Part shown: one piece after another, positions 24,969 to 32,536 of the stretch | Numbering within the stretch: the first letter of the stretch is position 1 | How the letters are laid out: every line of letters begins with the position of its first letter | Source: Haloechinothrix alba | Lineage (GTDB): Bacteria; Actinomycetota; Actinomycetes; Mycobacteriales; Pseudonocardiaceae | Reading direction: 5' to 3' | NCBI RefSeq assembly: GCF_900188115.1 | Contig: NZ_FZNW01000013.1 | Location: 62,001-126,000, forward strand | Length of the DNA: 64,000 bases | Program-made: the position numbers and the translations under genes | Notes under the pieces: generated by a model | The model's input: only the letters and a program-made list of their open reading frames with translations | The model's database searches: none | What the model was told of the DNA's origin: nothing

Positions 24969-25850
24969 TCAGTACGCCATAACCTGGGAGAGTCCCTCTT
25001 GCTCCACTCGCTCGATGTCCTCGCGGTACTTGAGGGCGGCTCCCAAGGTGAGCGCTGCGAAGCCCTGGTCCAGTTGTTCGCATCCCAGCGCCTGTAGTGC
25101 ACTTGCCCAGTCCAGCGACTCGGCCACACCTGGCGGTTTGATCAGCTCGGCGGCACGCAGGCGGGAGGCTGCGGTCGCGACGTCGTTGGCAAGGCGTTCG
25201 GTGATTTCCGGGAGCCTGCGCCGCAGGATCGCGACCTCCCGCTCGAGTGAGGGGTGCTGCACCCAGTGGTAGAAGCAGCGTCGTTTGAGCGCGTCGTGCA
25301 CTTCACGGGTGCGGTTCGAGGTCAGCACCACCAGTGGCGCGACCTCGGCCTGCACCTGCCCCAGCTCGGGGATGGACACCGTGAAGTCCGAGAGCACCTC
25401 GAGCAGGAAGGCCTCGAACTCATCGTCGGCACGGTCGATCTCGTCGATCAGCAGAACCGATCGCGGTGTACGCAGTGCGCGCAGGATGGGACGAGCCAGC
25501 AGGAAGCGCTCGTCGTACAGCTCCGACTCAGCCGCGGCTACGTCGATATGCCCATTGCCCATAGCCTCGATCGCACGCAGGTGCAGCAGCTGGCGGGGAA
25601 AGTCCCAGTCGTAGAGCGCCTGGGACGCGTCGATGCCTTCGTAGCACTGCAAACGGATGAGCTCGCTGCCGCGTGTCTGCGCCAGCGCCGCAGCCAGGGA
25701 TGTCTTGCCGACACCGGCCTCGCCTTCGAGGAACAATGGCCGCGCCATGTTGTCGGCGAGAAACGCCGCCGCACTGATGCCTGCGTCGGGCAGATACCCG
25801 GCATGCGACAACGCGGAGCTCAGGGCGTCGGGTGTCGAACACATAGCCAT
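24969..25850 (-). CDS. CoxD-like MoxR-family AAA+ ATPase
   Basis: A 293-residue AAA+ ATPase. Walker A is GEAGVGKTS near residues 43-51, Walker B VLLIDEIDRAD near 133-143, sensor 1 VVLTSNRTREV near 175, and the ALKRRCFYHWVQHP stretch carries the arginine finger region. CoxD unfolds or remodels the large subunit of Mo hydroxylases during cofactor assembly. It is the first gene of a probable minus-strand operon coxD-coxE-hydrolase-DUF1028-SnoaL-xdhC. A TGTGC-N5-GCACT motif lies about 36 bp upstream of the start. Confidence 0.92.
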   Translation of the reverse strand: MAMCSTPDALSSALSHAGYLPDAGISAAAFLADNMARPLFLEGEAGVGKTSLAAALAQTRGSELIRLQCYEGIDASQALYDWDFPRQLLHLRAIEAMGNGHIDVAAAESELYDERFLLARPILRALRTPRSVLLIDEIDRADDEFEAFLLEVLSDFTVSIPELGQVQAEVAPLVVLTSNRTREVHDALKRRCFYHWVQHPSLEREVAILRRRLPEITERLANDVATAASRLRAAELIKPPGVAESLDWASALQALGCEQLDQGFAALTLGAALKYREDIERVEQEGLSQVMAY

Positions 25851-25885
25851 GATGCGATTATGGGGGGACGACGCATCGTTCAGTG

Positions 25886-25900
25886 TGTGCAGAGCGCACT
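25886..25900 (-). promoter_or_regulatory. Candidate operator TGTGC-N5-GCACT upstream of coxD-like gene
   Basis: TGTGCAGAGCGCACT keeps 9 of 10 half-site bases. The flank ATCGTTCAGTGTGTGCAG is nearly the same as ATCGTTCAGTATGTGCAG at the permease promoter (27627 copy), so similarity extends 10 bases beyond the palindrome. It sits 36 bp from the coxD start. Confidence 0.55.
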
Positions 25901-25947
25901 CGGACCACCCTTACGTCCGGCAGTCTGCACCGCCGGAGCGCCTCGGC

Positions 25948-27552
25948 TCAGTACTCCGCAGCCTCTCGGCGGGCCTGCCTGACGAACGTCGGGCTGGTCT
26001 GTGCGCAACTGGCACAGATCGCCCGATGCTCGTTGCTCGGGTCCCGGTCCATCTCGACGGCGATGTAGGCCTTCTCGCAGCGGTGGCAGCGCACGCGCGC
26101 TTCCCACGGGTCGTCCACCTCGTGCCTCGGGTCGTGCGGACGGGACAGTCCCGATGCATCCGTTTTGCCGGTGGACAGCACGATCAGTTCGGTGATCGCC
26201 GACACCACGAACGCGACCGGCAGCGCCAAGGTCGCTGACCACGAGGTCTGCTCGTCGATGCCGATCATGAGCATGCCGACCCCGGTGCCCAGGCCCCAGG
26301 CGAGCAGGGACTGCCAGTTGACGGCGGCCACGCGGCCGGAGCGCCATTCGGGCCGGGTGGCGCGATCGCGCACCTTATGGCGGAGGACGAACACGAGGGC
26401 ACAAGCGGTCCAGGTTACGCAGAGGACGGACGTGTACCGCAGCGCGATCAGCAGGTAGCTGAAGACATCACTGAGCATGATCACGTAGACGATCGCCCCG
26501 ACGATGACCACCCACGCCACGCGGGGCAGCTTCAGCTTGAATGTCTGTGCGAAGACGTTGGCCAGGTTGCTCGTGGCCAGGTAGAAGTTGGCGGTGTTGA
26601 TTCGGGTCTGGCTGATCCAGACGAACAGCAGGCCCCAGATGCCCATCAGTTCGACGATCCCGATGACGCTCGATATCTCGGATAGCGGCCCTTCCGTCGG
26701 GATCGTCAGCGCGACGAAGATCCCGATCAGGCCGTTGACCACGATGGTGAACAGGTAGAACCCGGGGCCGAAGGTGAACCATCCGTTGGTCCGGACGTCC
26801 CGCCTGCTCGTGCGACCGAAGCGCGCGAAGTCCCACGTCGCCATCATGAGCACCCAGTCGCCCATGTACACGCCGAATGCGAACAACCAGCCTGGGCCGG
26901 CTACCGATGGCATTTCGGGTTGGTAGGTCAGCCAGCCCGACGAGGCGTCCAGTTCGACGACGGTCCAGACGACGACCGCGACGAGCCCGAGGACGTAGAA
27001 GGGGAACAGGAATCTGTTGAACTTGTCCAGGAACGCCCGGATGCCGCCGATCGCCAGCGGGATGCTGTACAGCACGACGACCAGGTACCACAGACTCAGG
27101 TCGAGGCCGCCGAAGTAGTGCTCGAAGGCCACCGCGATCACCGAGCCTTCGAACACCGCGAACCAGATGGCGATGGCAGCGATCGTCAACGGCGCGAATA
27201 CCGCACCCGACGAACCGAAGAGGCTGCGGGAGAACAGGCTCACCGTGGTTCCGGTGCGTGCCGCGTAGACCGACAGGACGTAGTTGACCGCGCCGTACAC
27301 GACGACCGCGAGCACCATGCCGATGATGGCGTCCCGGGTGCCGACGGTGAGCGTGACCAGCGCGGCAAGGATCACCCAGAACATCGCTGTGCCCAACGCC
27401 CACCAGGCGCCGAACAGCGACCGCGGGGGAAGGCGCCATTCGCGCGGCACGACGTGCGCGGTGTAGTCCTCGGTCGCGGCTTCGCGTACGACCTGTGGGT
27501 CGTCGGCGTGGGTGACCTCGAGTGGGGGGACTCGGGGGACGTCGGTACTCAT
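25948..27552 (-). CDS. NCS1-family nucleobase/hydantoin permease with C-terminal zinc ribbon
   Basis: A 534-residue protein with about twelve transmembrane segments typical of NCS1 symporters (cytosine, purine, allantoin, hydantoin). The N-terminal cytoplasmic part ends in VVPREWRLPPRSLFGAWWALG. The unusual part is the last ~65 residues: after the final membrane segment there are two Cys pairs, VRCHRCEK and AICASCAQ, which look like a zinc ribbon. I know no such tail in standard NCS1 proteins. The gene has its own promoter region with a TGTGC-N5-GCACA motif. It probably imports the heterocycle that the Mo hydroxylases attack. Confidence 0.9.
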   Translation of the reverse strand: MSTDVPRVPPLEVTHADDPQVVREAATEDYTAHVVPREWRLPPRSLFGAWWALGTAMFWVILAALVTLTVGTRDAIIGMVLAVVVYGAVNYVLSVYAARTGTTVSLFSRSLFGSSGAVFAPLTIAAIAIWFAVFEGSVIAVAFEHYFGGLDLSLWYLVVVLYSIPLAIGGIRAFLDKFNRFLFPFYVLGLVAVVVWTVVELDASSGWLTYQPEMPSVAGPGWLFAFGVYMGDWVLMMATWDFARFGRTSRRDVRTNGWFTFGPGFYLFTIVVNGLIGIFVALTIPTEGPLSEISSVIGIVELMGIWGLLFVWISQTRINTANFYLATSNLANVFAQTFKLKLPRVAWVVIVGAIVYVIMLSDVFSYLLIALRYTSVLCVTWTACALVFVLRHKVRDRATRPEWRSGRVAAVNWQSLLAWGLGTGVGMLMIGIDEQTSWSATLALPVAFVVSAITELIVLSTGKTDASGLSRPHDPRHEVDDPWEARVRCHRCEKAYIAVEMDRDPSNEHRAICASCAQTSPTFVRQARREAAEY

Positions 27553-27626
27553 ATCGGACGGCTCCTCGCATTCGATAGGGACTTACGCGCCGATGCGAGT
27601 ATGAGCAGCCCGCGGATCGTTCAGTA

Positions 27627-27641
27627 TGTGCAGCAGGCACA
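27627..27641 (-). promoter_or_regulatory. Candidate operator TGTGC-N5-GCACA upstream of NCS1 permease
   Basis: TGTGCAGCAGGCACA is a perfect 5-5-5 inverted repeat, 75 bp upstream of the permease start. It shares its left flank with the copy at 25886. The gap 27553-27849 also holds the 11-bp palindrome GTTGAGTCAAC at 27688-27698 and the hairpin at 27707; no gene is seen in it. Confidence 0.55.
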
Positions 27642-27706
27642 TGAACATCCACCGTTCCGGACAGAATGCACCCGATTGAGCCATCCAGTTGAGTCAACCA
27701 GCGCGC

Positions 27707-27733
27707 CTGTCTGCAGGGAGCCCCTGCAGGCAG
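27707..27733 (-). terminator. Hairpin downstream of the PucR-type gene
   Basis: Two 12-base arms (CTGTCTGCAGGG and CCCTGCAGGCAG) pair fully, with one G-T wobble, around a 3-base loop. It lies about 115 bp after the regulator's stop on the minus strand. No T-tract follows, so it may be a terminator of the actinobacterial type without a U-tail or a structured leader of the permease transcript. Confidence 0.45.
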
Positions 27734-27849
27734 CCCTGAAGGGGTGCGTCGAGTTGGCGTGGGTGAGCGTTCCGACCGTGTCCCGAGTGGTCGACGGTAC
27801 GTCACCGGATGGATCGTCCGCCGCCGACAGTCGCTTGTGACTCCGGTGG

Positions 27850-29454
27850 TCACGAGTGGGACGTGCCGACAATTCGGTGAGCGCGGCACGCCAGGTGCAG
27901 GAACAGCCGCTGGTCGGGGTCGTCGATGTCGACTCCGATCAGGTCAATCGCCCGCTGCAGCCGTGCGCGGACGCCGTTGCGATGCAGATGGATCGCCTCG
28001 GCGGTACGGGCAACCGAACCGCCGAAATCGAGGTACGTACCCAGGATCTCGATGGTCTCGTCACGCCGCGCCTGGGACACCTTGTCCAACGGCGCGAACA
28101 AGGCATCGACCGATTCCTGCACCGTCGGCGACCCGAACCACTCTACGATCGTGCTCCGGATCCCGACGGCGTCGAAGCTGATCGGATGGTTCGCGCGCCG
28201 CAGCGAGCGCGCATGGGTAGCGGCCACCTTCGCCTCGGTTGCGCTGCCGGCAATGCCGGTCATCGCAGCGTGCACTCCGCCGATCCCGACATAGGCTCGC
28301 AGGCTCGGCACGGCATGCTGCAGGGCGGCCAGGACCGAGCCCATCAGTCGATGGACGCGCAGTCCCAGATCGCGCGGCGGGGATGATGAATGGTGGCTGT
28401 GCAGCAGCCACAGTGCCGCCGGTTCCTGCGCCGTATGCCAGATACCACCTGAGGTGGATGCGGTCGTCAGCGCGATCCGGGCCAGGCGCTCCCGGGTCTC
28501 GTAGGCCAGCAGGCCGTCCGCGATCCCCTCCTGCGGGATGTCCAGCTCGAAACGACCCACGATGTGCCAGGCATCCACCGGAATACCGAGTTTGCGGGCT
28601 TGTGGTGACAAGTCGTCGCGGGTCTCGCGGCTGGCTCCGAGGAGCTGCCTGAGCACCTCATCCACGGACAGCATGTTGGTGCGCTCGGCTTGTTCAGTGA
28701 TGAACGCCGTTCGGCTGGTCTCGGCTGCGAGGCGCCACAGCACCATCTCCAGCAACGTGTTGGCGTCAGCGTCGGGGAGCCGTGCGGAGACGAACTGTTC
28801 ACCCTCGGGTTGGTTGACGATGGCCGGTACGGCCAACAGCTCGGTGCCCTCCTCGGGTGGCTCGGTTGTGACCCGGATTTCGTAGCCGAGCAGGCTCGAG
28901 CCAATCGTCGCGAGGTCGGTAGGTGTGCTGCCCTCGCCGGCGAGCCGGTCAATAGCGTCGACAACCCGCCGCACCCTTTCCATCGTGAGGTGCAGTTCGT
29001 CGGCGATCTCTTGCGCGACGACGTTCAGCACGGTGTTCAAGTCACGATCCGGCGACAACCGGACGAGCGCCAGCCCGCTCTTGCGGCACATGCTGCGAGC
29101 TGTCAGGGAGACGTTGGCGCCTTCGGGTGCGGTCAGCATCAGGCCGGCTACCTCGCGGCTCACCGCGCGACGTACCGCCACGTCCATCAGGTACCCGTCG
29201 GCGATGTGTGACAGCCTGCGATCGAGAACCACCAGCGCCCCAGCACCGACCTCATCGAGTTGATCTGTCGAATCGATCAGCCGAACCTCGGCGATGTCGC
29301 GGTCGATGTCGCCGTCGAGCGCGATGGCGTCCTCGGGCCGGTTCAGCTGTAGCTCGGCCAGGATCGCGCGCAGTGACCGACGGGACGTGCCGGACGGTAG
29401 TTCGACCGCCACGTGGGGGCGGTCTTGTGCAACACGCACCGAATGGCTTGGCAT
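27850..29454 (-). CDS. PucR/CdaR-family transcriptional regulator
   Basis: A 534-residue regulator. The C-terminus is the PucR-type helix-turn-helix: LGTYLDFGGSVARTAEAIHL then HRNGVRARLQRAIDLIGVDI. The middle has a GGDEF-like/GAF-like signal region (YVGIGGVHAAMTGIAGSATEAK) typical of CdaR/PucR proteins, and the N-terminus is a PucR-like domain. Members control purine, allantoin or other heterocycle catabolism in response to pathway intermediates. The start at ATG 29454 is uncertain (weak ribosome site; an ATG at 29502 is possible). It is divergent from the DUF917-hydantoinase genes and upstream of the permease, so it is the best candidate regulator of the region. Confidence 0.88.
   Translation of the reverse strand: MPSHSVRVAQDRPHVAVELPSGTSRRSLRAILAELQLNRPEDAIALDGDIDRDIAEVRLIDSTDQLDEVGAGALVVLDRRLSHIADGYLMDVAVRRAVSREVAGLMLTAPEGANVSLTARSMCRKSGLALVRLSPDRDLNTVLNVVAQEIADELHLTMERVRRVVDAIDRLAGEGSTPTDLATIGSSLLGYEIRVTTEPPEEGTELLAVPAIVNQPEGEQFVSARLPDADANTLLEMVLWRLAAETSRTAFITEQAERTNMLSVDEVLRQLLGASRETRDDLSPQARKLGIPVDAWHIVGRFELDIPQEGIADGLLAYETRERLARIALTTASTSGGIWHTAQEPAALWLLHSHHSSSPPRDLGLRVHRLMGSVLAALQHAVPSLRAYVGIGGVHAAMTGIAGSATEAKVAATHARSLRRANHPISFDAVGIRSTIVEWFGSPTVQESVDALFAPLDKVSQARRDETIEILGTYLDFGGSVARTAEAIHLHRNGVRARLQRAIDLIGVDIDDPDQRLFLHLACRAHRIVGTSHS
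29426..29440 (-). promoter_or_regulatory. Candidate operator TGTGC-N5-GCACC at the start of the PucR-type gene
   Basis: TGTGCAACACGCACC keeps 9 of 10 half-site bases of the motif seen at 19868, 25886 and 27627, and its spacer is close to that of the 19868 copy. It lies inside the first codons of the regulator gene and about 86 bp from the divergent small ORF, a position that fits autoregulation. Because it is in coding sequence it could be chance. Confidence 0.4.
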
Positions 29455-29525
29455 GGGTTCACGATGCACCTTCCTTGTCCTGTTCGGCAACCGTAGATTC
29501 ATCCCGACAAATGGAGGTTTGATTG

Positions 29526-29699
29526 ATGAGCGGATTCGCGAACATTTCGACCATGCGTCCTCCGGACGGTGGCATGGCCGGCCTGAGCGAGCGGAGTCGT
29601 GGTGGTCGGATACTCACCGGCGGAGCGAACGTGGTGTCCGGCCTGCGGGGCGGGCGGCACGCGCGAGATGAGGTACTGGCCATCGAGGACGCATCATGA
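29526..29699 (+). CDS. Small hypothetical protein (57 aa) coupled to the DUF917 gene
   Basis: ATG at 29526 is preceded by AATGGAGGTTTGATTG, a good ribosome-binding site, and the frame ends in TGA at 29697-29699 overlapping the ATG of the DUF917 gene by four bases. The product is a 57-residue Gly/Arg-rich peptide starting MSGFANISTMRPPDGGMAGL, with no hydrophobic segment or cysteine. Tight coupling and a strong site argue for translation, either as a real small protein or as a leader that controls the next gene. I do not recognise a family. Confidence 0.5.
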   Translation: MSGFANISTMRPPDGGMAGLSERSRGGRILTGGANVVSGLRGGRHARDEVLAIEDAS

Positions 29700-30790
29700 G
29701 TCAGGAGATCGAGACGACTCTCGGCGAGCGCGAACTGGCCGACCTGGCCGTTGGCTGCACGGTGCTCGCAGGCGGAGGGGGAGGCGATCCCCGCGTCGGA
29801 TTGATGATGGCCATCAACGCCGTGCAACGCCACGGCCCCGTTTCGGTGATTCAACTCGACGACGTGGCGGATTCGGACACCGTCTTCGCCGCGGGCATGA
29901 TCGGTGCACCCACGGTGATGATGGAGAAGATAGCCAACGGCGGCGAGGGCAGGGTCATCCAAGACACCCTGCAAGCCCGTCTCGGTACGCGGATCTCCGC
30001 GATGATGCCACTGGAGATGGGCGGCATCAACGGTGTCCTTCCGGTGGCGTGGGCCGTCAATGCCGGGCTACCACTCGTCGACGGGGACCTGATGGGTCGC
30101 GCGTTTCCCGAGCTTCAGATGTGCACCCCGCACCTGCACGACATCCCGTCCCGGCCGAGCGTCCTCGTCGACGAACGGTCACAGGCGATCACGTTCGATA
30201 CGGCTGGGAACGTGTGGTTGGAACGCCTGATGCGCAACACGGTGTCGGTGCTGGGCGGGTGCGCGTCCGCGGGTCTTTACCCGATGTCCGGCGCGGTAGC
30301 GCGAGGGCCGGTGATCCGGGGAACGGTCAGCACGGCGGTCCGGATCGGCCGTGCGATCCGGACCGCGGGAGCCAGCCCATTCGAGGCGTTGGATGCTGAG
30401 GCAGAGGTCTACCCGCTGATCACCGGAAAGGTGATCGATGTCGAGCGCAACACCGCAGGCGGGTTCGTGCGCGGATCGGTCGTGATCGAGGGTACGGAGG
30501 CCGACTCCGGGCGTTTGGTGCGTGTTGAGTTCCAGAACGAGAATCTGGTCGCGCTGGAGGACGGCGAGCCGATCGCCACGGTGCCCGACATCATCACGCT
30601 ACTTGATCGGCACACTGCCCATGGCATTGTCACCGAGCACATCCGCTACGGGCAGCGGGTCGTCCTCTCGGTATTCCGAGGTCCGACCCAGTGGCGCAGT
30701 GAGGCAGGGCTGCGGGTGGTAGGCCCGCGGGCCTTCGGTTACGACGTCGAGTTCAAGCCGGTGGAGGAACGCCATGCCCCGACCCATTGA
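29696..30790 (+). CDS. DUF917-family protein (S-methyl-thiohydantoin desulfurase-like)
   Basis: A 364-residue DUF917 protein. The N-terminal Gly-rich motif is VLAGGGGGDPRVG, followed by APTVMMEK, MPLEMGGINGVLP and DGDLMGRAFPELQM, all typical; the C-terminal beta-rich domain begins near residue 240 (ITGKVIDVERNTAGGFVRG). Pfam has renamed this family after S-methyl thiohydantoin desulfurase; most members are uncharacterised and sit next to hydantoinase-like genes. Its 3' end overlaps the hydantoinase-family gene by 17 bases. A paralogue is at 56190. Together they probably handle a hydantoin-type ring. Confidence 0.9.
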   Translation: MSQEIETTLGERELADLAVGCTVLAGGGGGDPRVGLMMAINAVQRHGPVSVIQLDDVADSDTVFAAGMIGAPTVMMEKIANGGEGRVIQDTLQARLGTRISAMMPLEMGGINGVLPVAWAVNAGLPLVDGDLMGRAFPELQMCTPHLHDIPSRPSVLVDERSQAITFDTAGNVWLERLMRNTVSVLGGCASAGLYPMSGAVARGPVIRGTVSTAVRIGRAIRTAGASPFEALDAEAEVYPLITGKVIDVERNTAGGFVRGSVVIEGTEADSGRLVRVEFQNENLVALEDGEPIATVPDIITLLDRHTAHGIVTEHIRYGQRVVLSVFRGPTQWRSEAGLRVVGPRAFGYDVEFKPVEERHAPTH

Positions 30791-32336
30791 CCTGCGAATT
30801 GGCATCGACGTCGGTGGTACCAATACCGACGCGGTCGTGGTGGACAACGATCAGCGACTGCTCGCCCAGTTCAAGACCCCGACCACGTTCGATCTCGGCA
30901 CGGGCATTCACCAGGCGATCGCCGGCGTGAGTTCGGTGCTCGATGCGCCACTCGACAGAGTGACCCATGTGATGCTCGGGACGACGCACGCCACGAATGC
31001 CATCCTCGAGGGCCGCGAGCTGCTCAAAACCGCGGTCGTGCGGATCGGTGCGCCCGCGACGTTGTCGATTCCGCCGTTGCTGGACTGGCCCAGTGAGTTG
31101 CGCGCCGCGGCGTCGGCCGGTGAGGTGATCATACCTGGCGGCAGCGAGGTCTCCGGGGAGCCGATCGTGCCGTTCGGGCGGCAGGAGCTGGTTCGCTTCC
31201 TCGAGGAGCACGCGGGCACGATCGAAGCGGTCGCGATCACCTCGGTCTTCTCGCCGGTATCCGCGGAGCATGAGCTGGAGGCGGAGCAGGTGGTCCATGA
31301 GGTACTCGGGGACGTGCCGGTGTCTCTTTCGTACCGAATCGGCTCTCTGGGACTGCTCGAGCGTGAGAACGCCTGTGTGCTCAATTCCTCGCTCGTTGGT
31401 GTAGCCCGTAAGGTGGTCAGCGGTCTGACGGACGCTCTCGAGCGCAACGGGATCGACGCGGTCGCCTATCTGACCCAGAATGACGGAACTCTGATGGGTT
31501 TGGACTACGTGCTGCGTTTCCCTGTGCTGAGCATCGGCAGTGGACCGGCGAACAGTATGCGCGGAGCCGGTTATCTCACCCAGGAGACCGATGCACTCGT
31601 GGTCGACGTCGGCGGAACCTCGACCGACATCGGAGTGCTGGTGAACGGATTCCCGCGGGAATCGTCGGCGGCGGTGAACATCGGGGGAGTCCGTACCAAT
31701 TTCCGGATGCCCGATCTCAACAGTATCGCCGTGGGCGGTGGTACCAAGATCGCCCAGGATGGCGACGGCATCAAGGTCGGTCCCGAAAGCGTCGGCCACC
31801 GCCTGGTGACCGAAAGTCTCGTATTCGGCGGAGCGTCTCCCACGTTGTCCGACGCCGCGGTGAGCGCAGAGCGGGCCGAGATGGGCAAGCGTGACCTGCT
31901 AGCCGATACGGCAGTCGATTTGGCCGGGGCGCTGCGAATTGCCGATGAACGTGTAGCGATCGCGATAGATCAGATGAAGACCACCCGAGGCGAGGCACGA
32001 GTCATTGCTGTCGGGGGTGGAAGTGTCGTGCTACCGCCGGAACTCGAGGGAGCCAGCGTCGTGCTCCACCCCGAGCATTACGACGTGGCCAACGCCATCG
32101 GAGCGGCGATCGCCTCGGTTTCCGGCCAGGTCGACAAAGTGTTCAAACTAGCCGGACGCACCCGTCAGGAGGTTACCGATGAGGCGACGACCGACGCGCG
32201 CAATGAGGCGATCAGCGCAGGTGCTGACCCGGCGGCCGTCGAGATCGTCGAGATCGAAGAGGTTCCCATGGCTTACCTGACCGAACCAGTAATCCGAATC
32301 CGCGCCAAGGCTGCCGGTCCCCTCAGCACGGTTTGA
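30774..32336 (+). CDS. Hydantoinase/oxoprolinase-family protein (HyuA-like, short form)
   Basis: A 520-residue ASKHA-fold protein of the HyuA/oxoprolinase A family. The two phosphate-binding motifs are IDVGGTNTDAVVVD at the N-terminus and VVDVGGTSTDIGVL in the middle; the adenosine motif region is VIAVGGGSVVLP near residue 415. Classic members hydrolyse hydantoins or 5-oxoproline at the cost of ATP, working with a HyuB partner of ~570 residues. No HyuB is present here; the short ~520-residue form is paired with DUF917 instead. The gene overlaps the DUF917 gene and has a paralogue at 54583. Confidence 0.92.
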   Translation: MPRPIDLRIGIDVGGTNTDAVVVDNDQRLLAQFKTPTTFDLGTGIHQAIAGVSSVLDAPLDRVTHVMLGTTHATNAILEGRELLKTAVVRIGAPATLSIPPLLDWPSELRAAASAGEVIIPGGSEVSGEPIVPFGRQELVRFLEEHAGTIEAVAITSVFSPVSAEHELEAEQVVHEVLGDVPVSLSYRIGSLGLLERENACVLNSSLVGVARKVVSGLTDALERNGIDAVAYLTQNDGTLMGLDYVLRFPVLSIGSGPANSMRGAGYLTQETDALVVDVGGTSTDIGVLVNGFPRESSAAVNIGGVRTNFRMPDLNSIAVGGGTKIAQDGDGIKVGPESVGHRLVTESLVFGGASPTLSDAAVSAERAEMGKRDLLADTAVDLAGALRIADERVAIAIDQMKTTRGEARVIAVGGGSVVLPPELEGASVVLHPEHYDVANAIGAAIASVSGQVDKVFKLAGRTRQEVTDEATTDARNEAISAGADPAAVEIVEIEEVPMAYLTEPVIRIRAKAAGPLSTV

Positions 32337-32536
32337 GGCCGGTCGCGATGACGAAGGAAGCACGTTGACTTGTCCGGATCAACCCACATCTGTCTCCGAC
32401 TTCGAGCCGCGCCGGCGAGTGAGGGCTGATCGCCTACGGCGGTTGAGGACGGATCCGTTCAATGCAGCACCACGCCCTCTGACGCAGCCGGGTCCGGATT
32501 CGGCTCGGCTCACCAATCCGATATCGAGGAGTTGCT

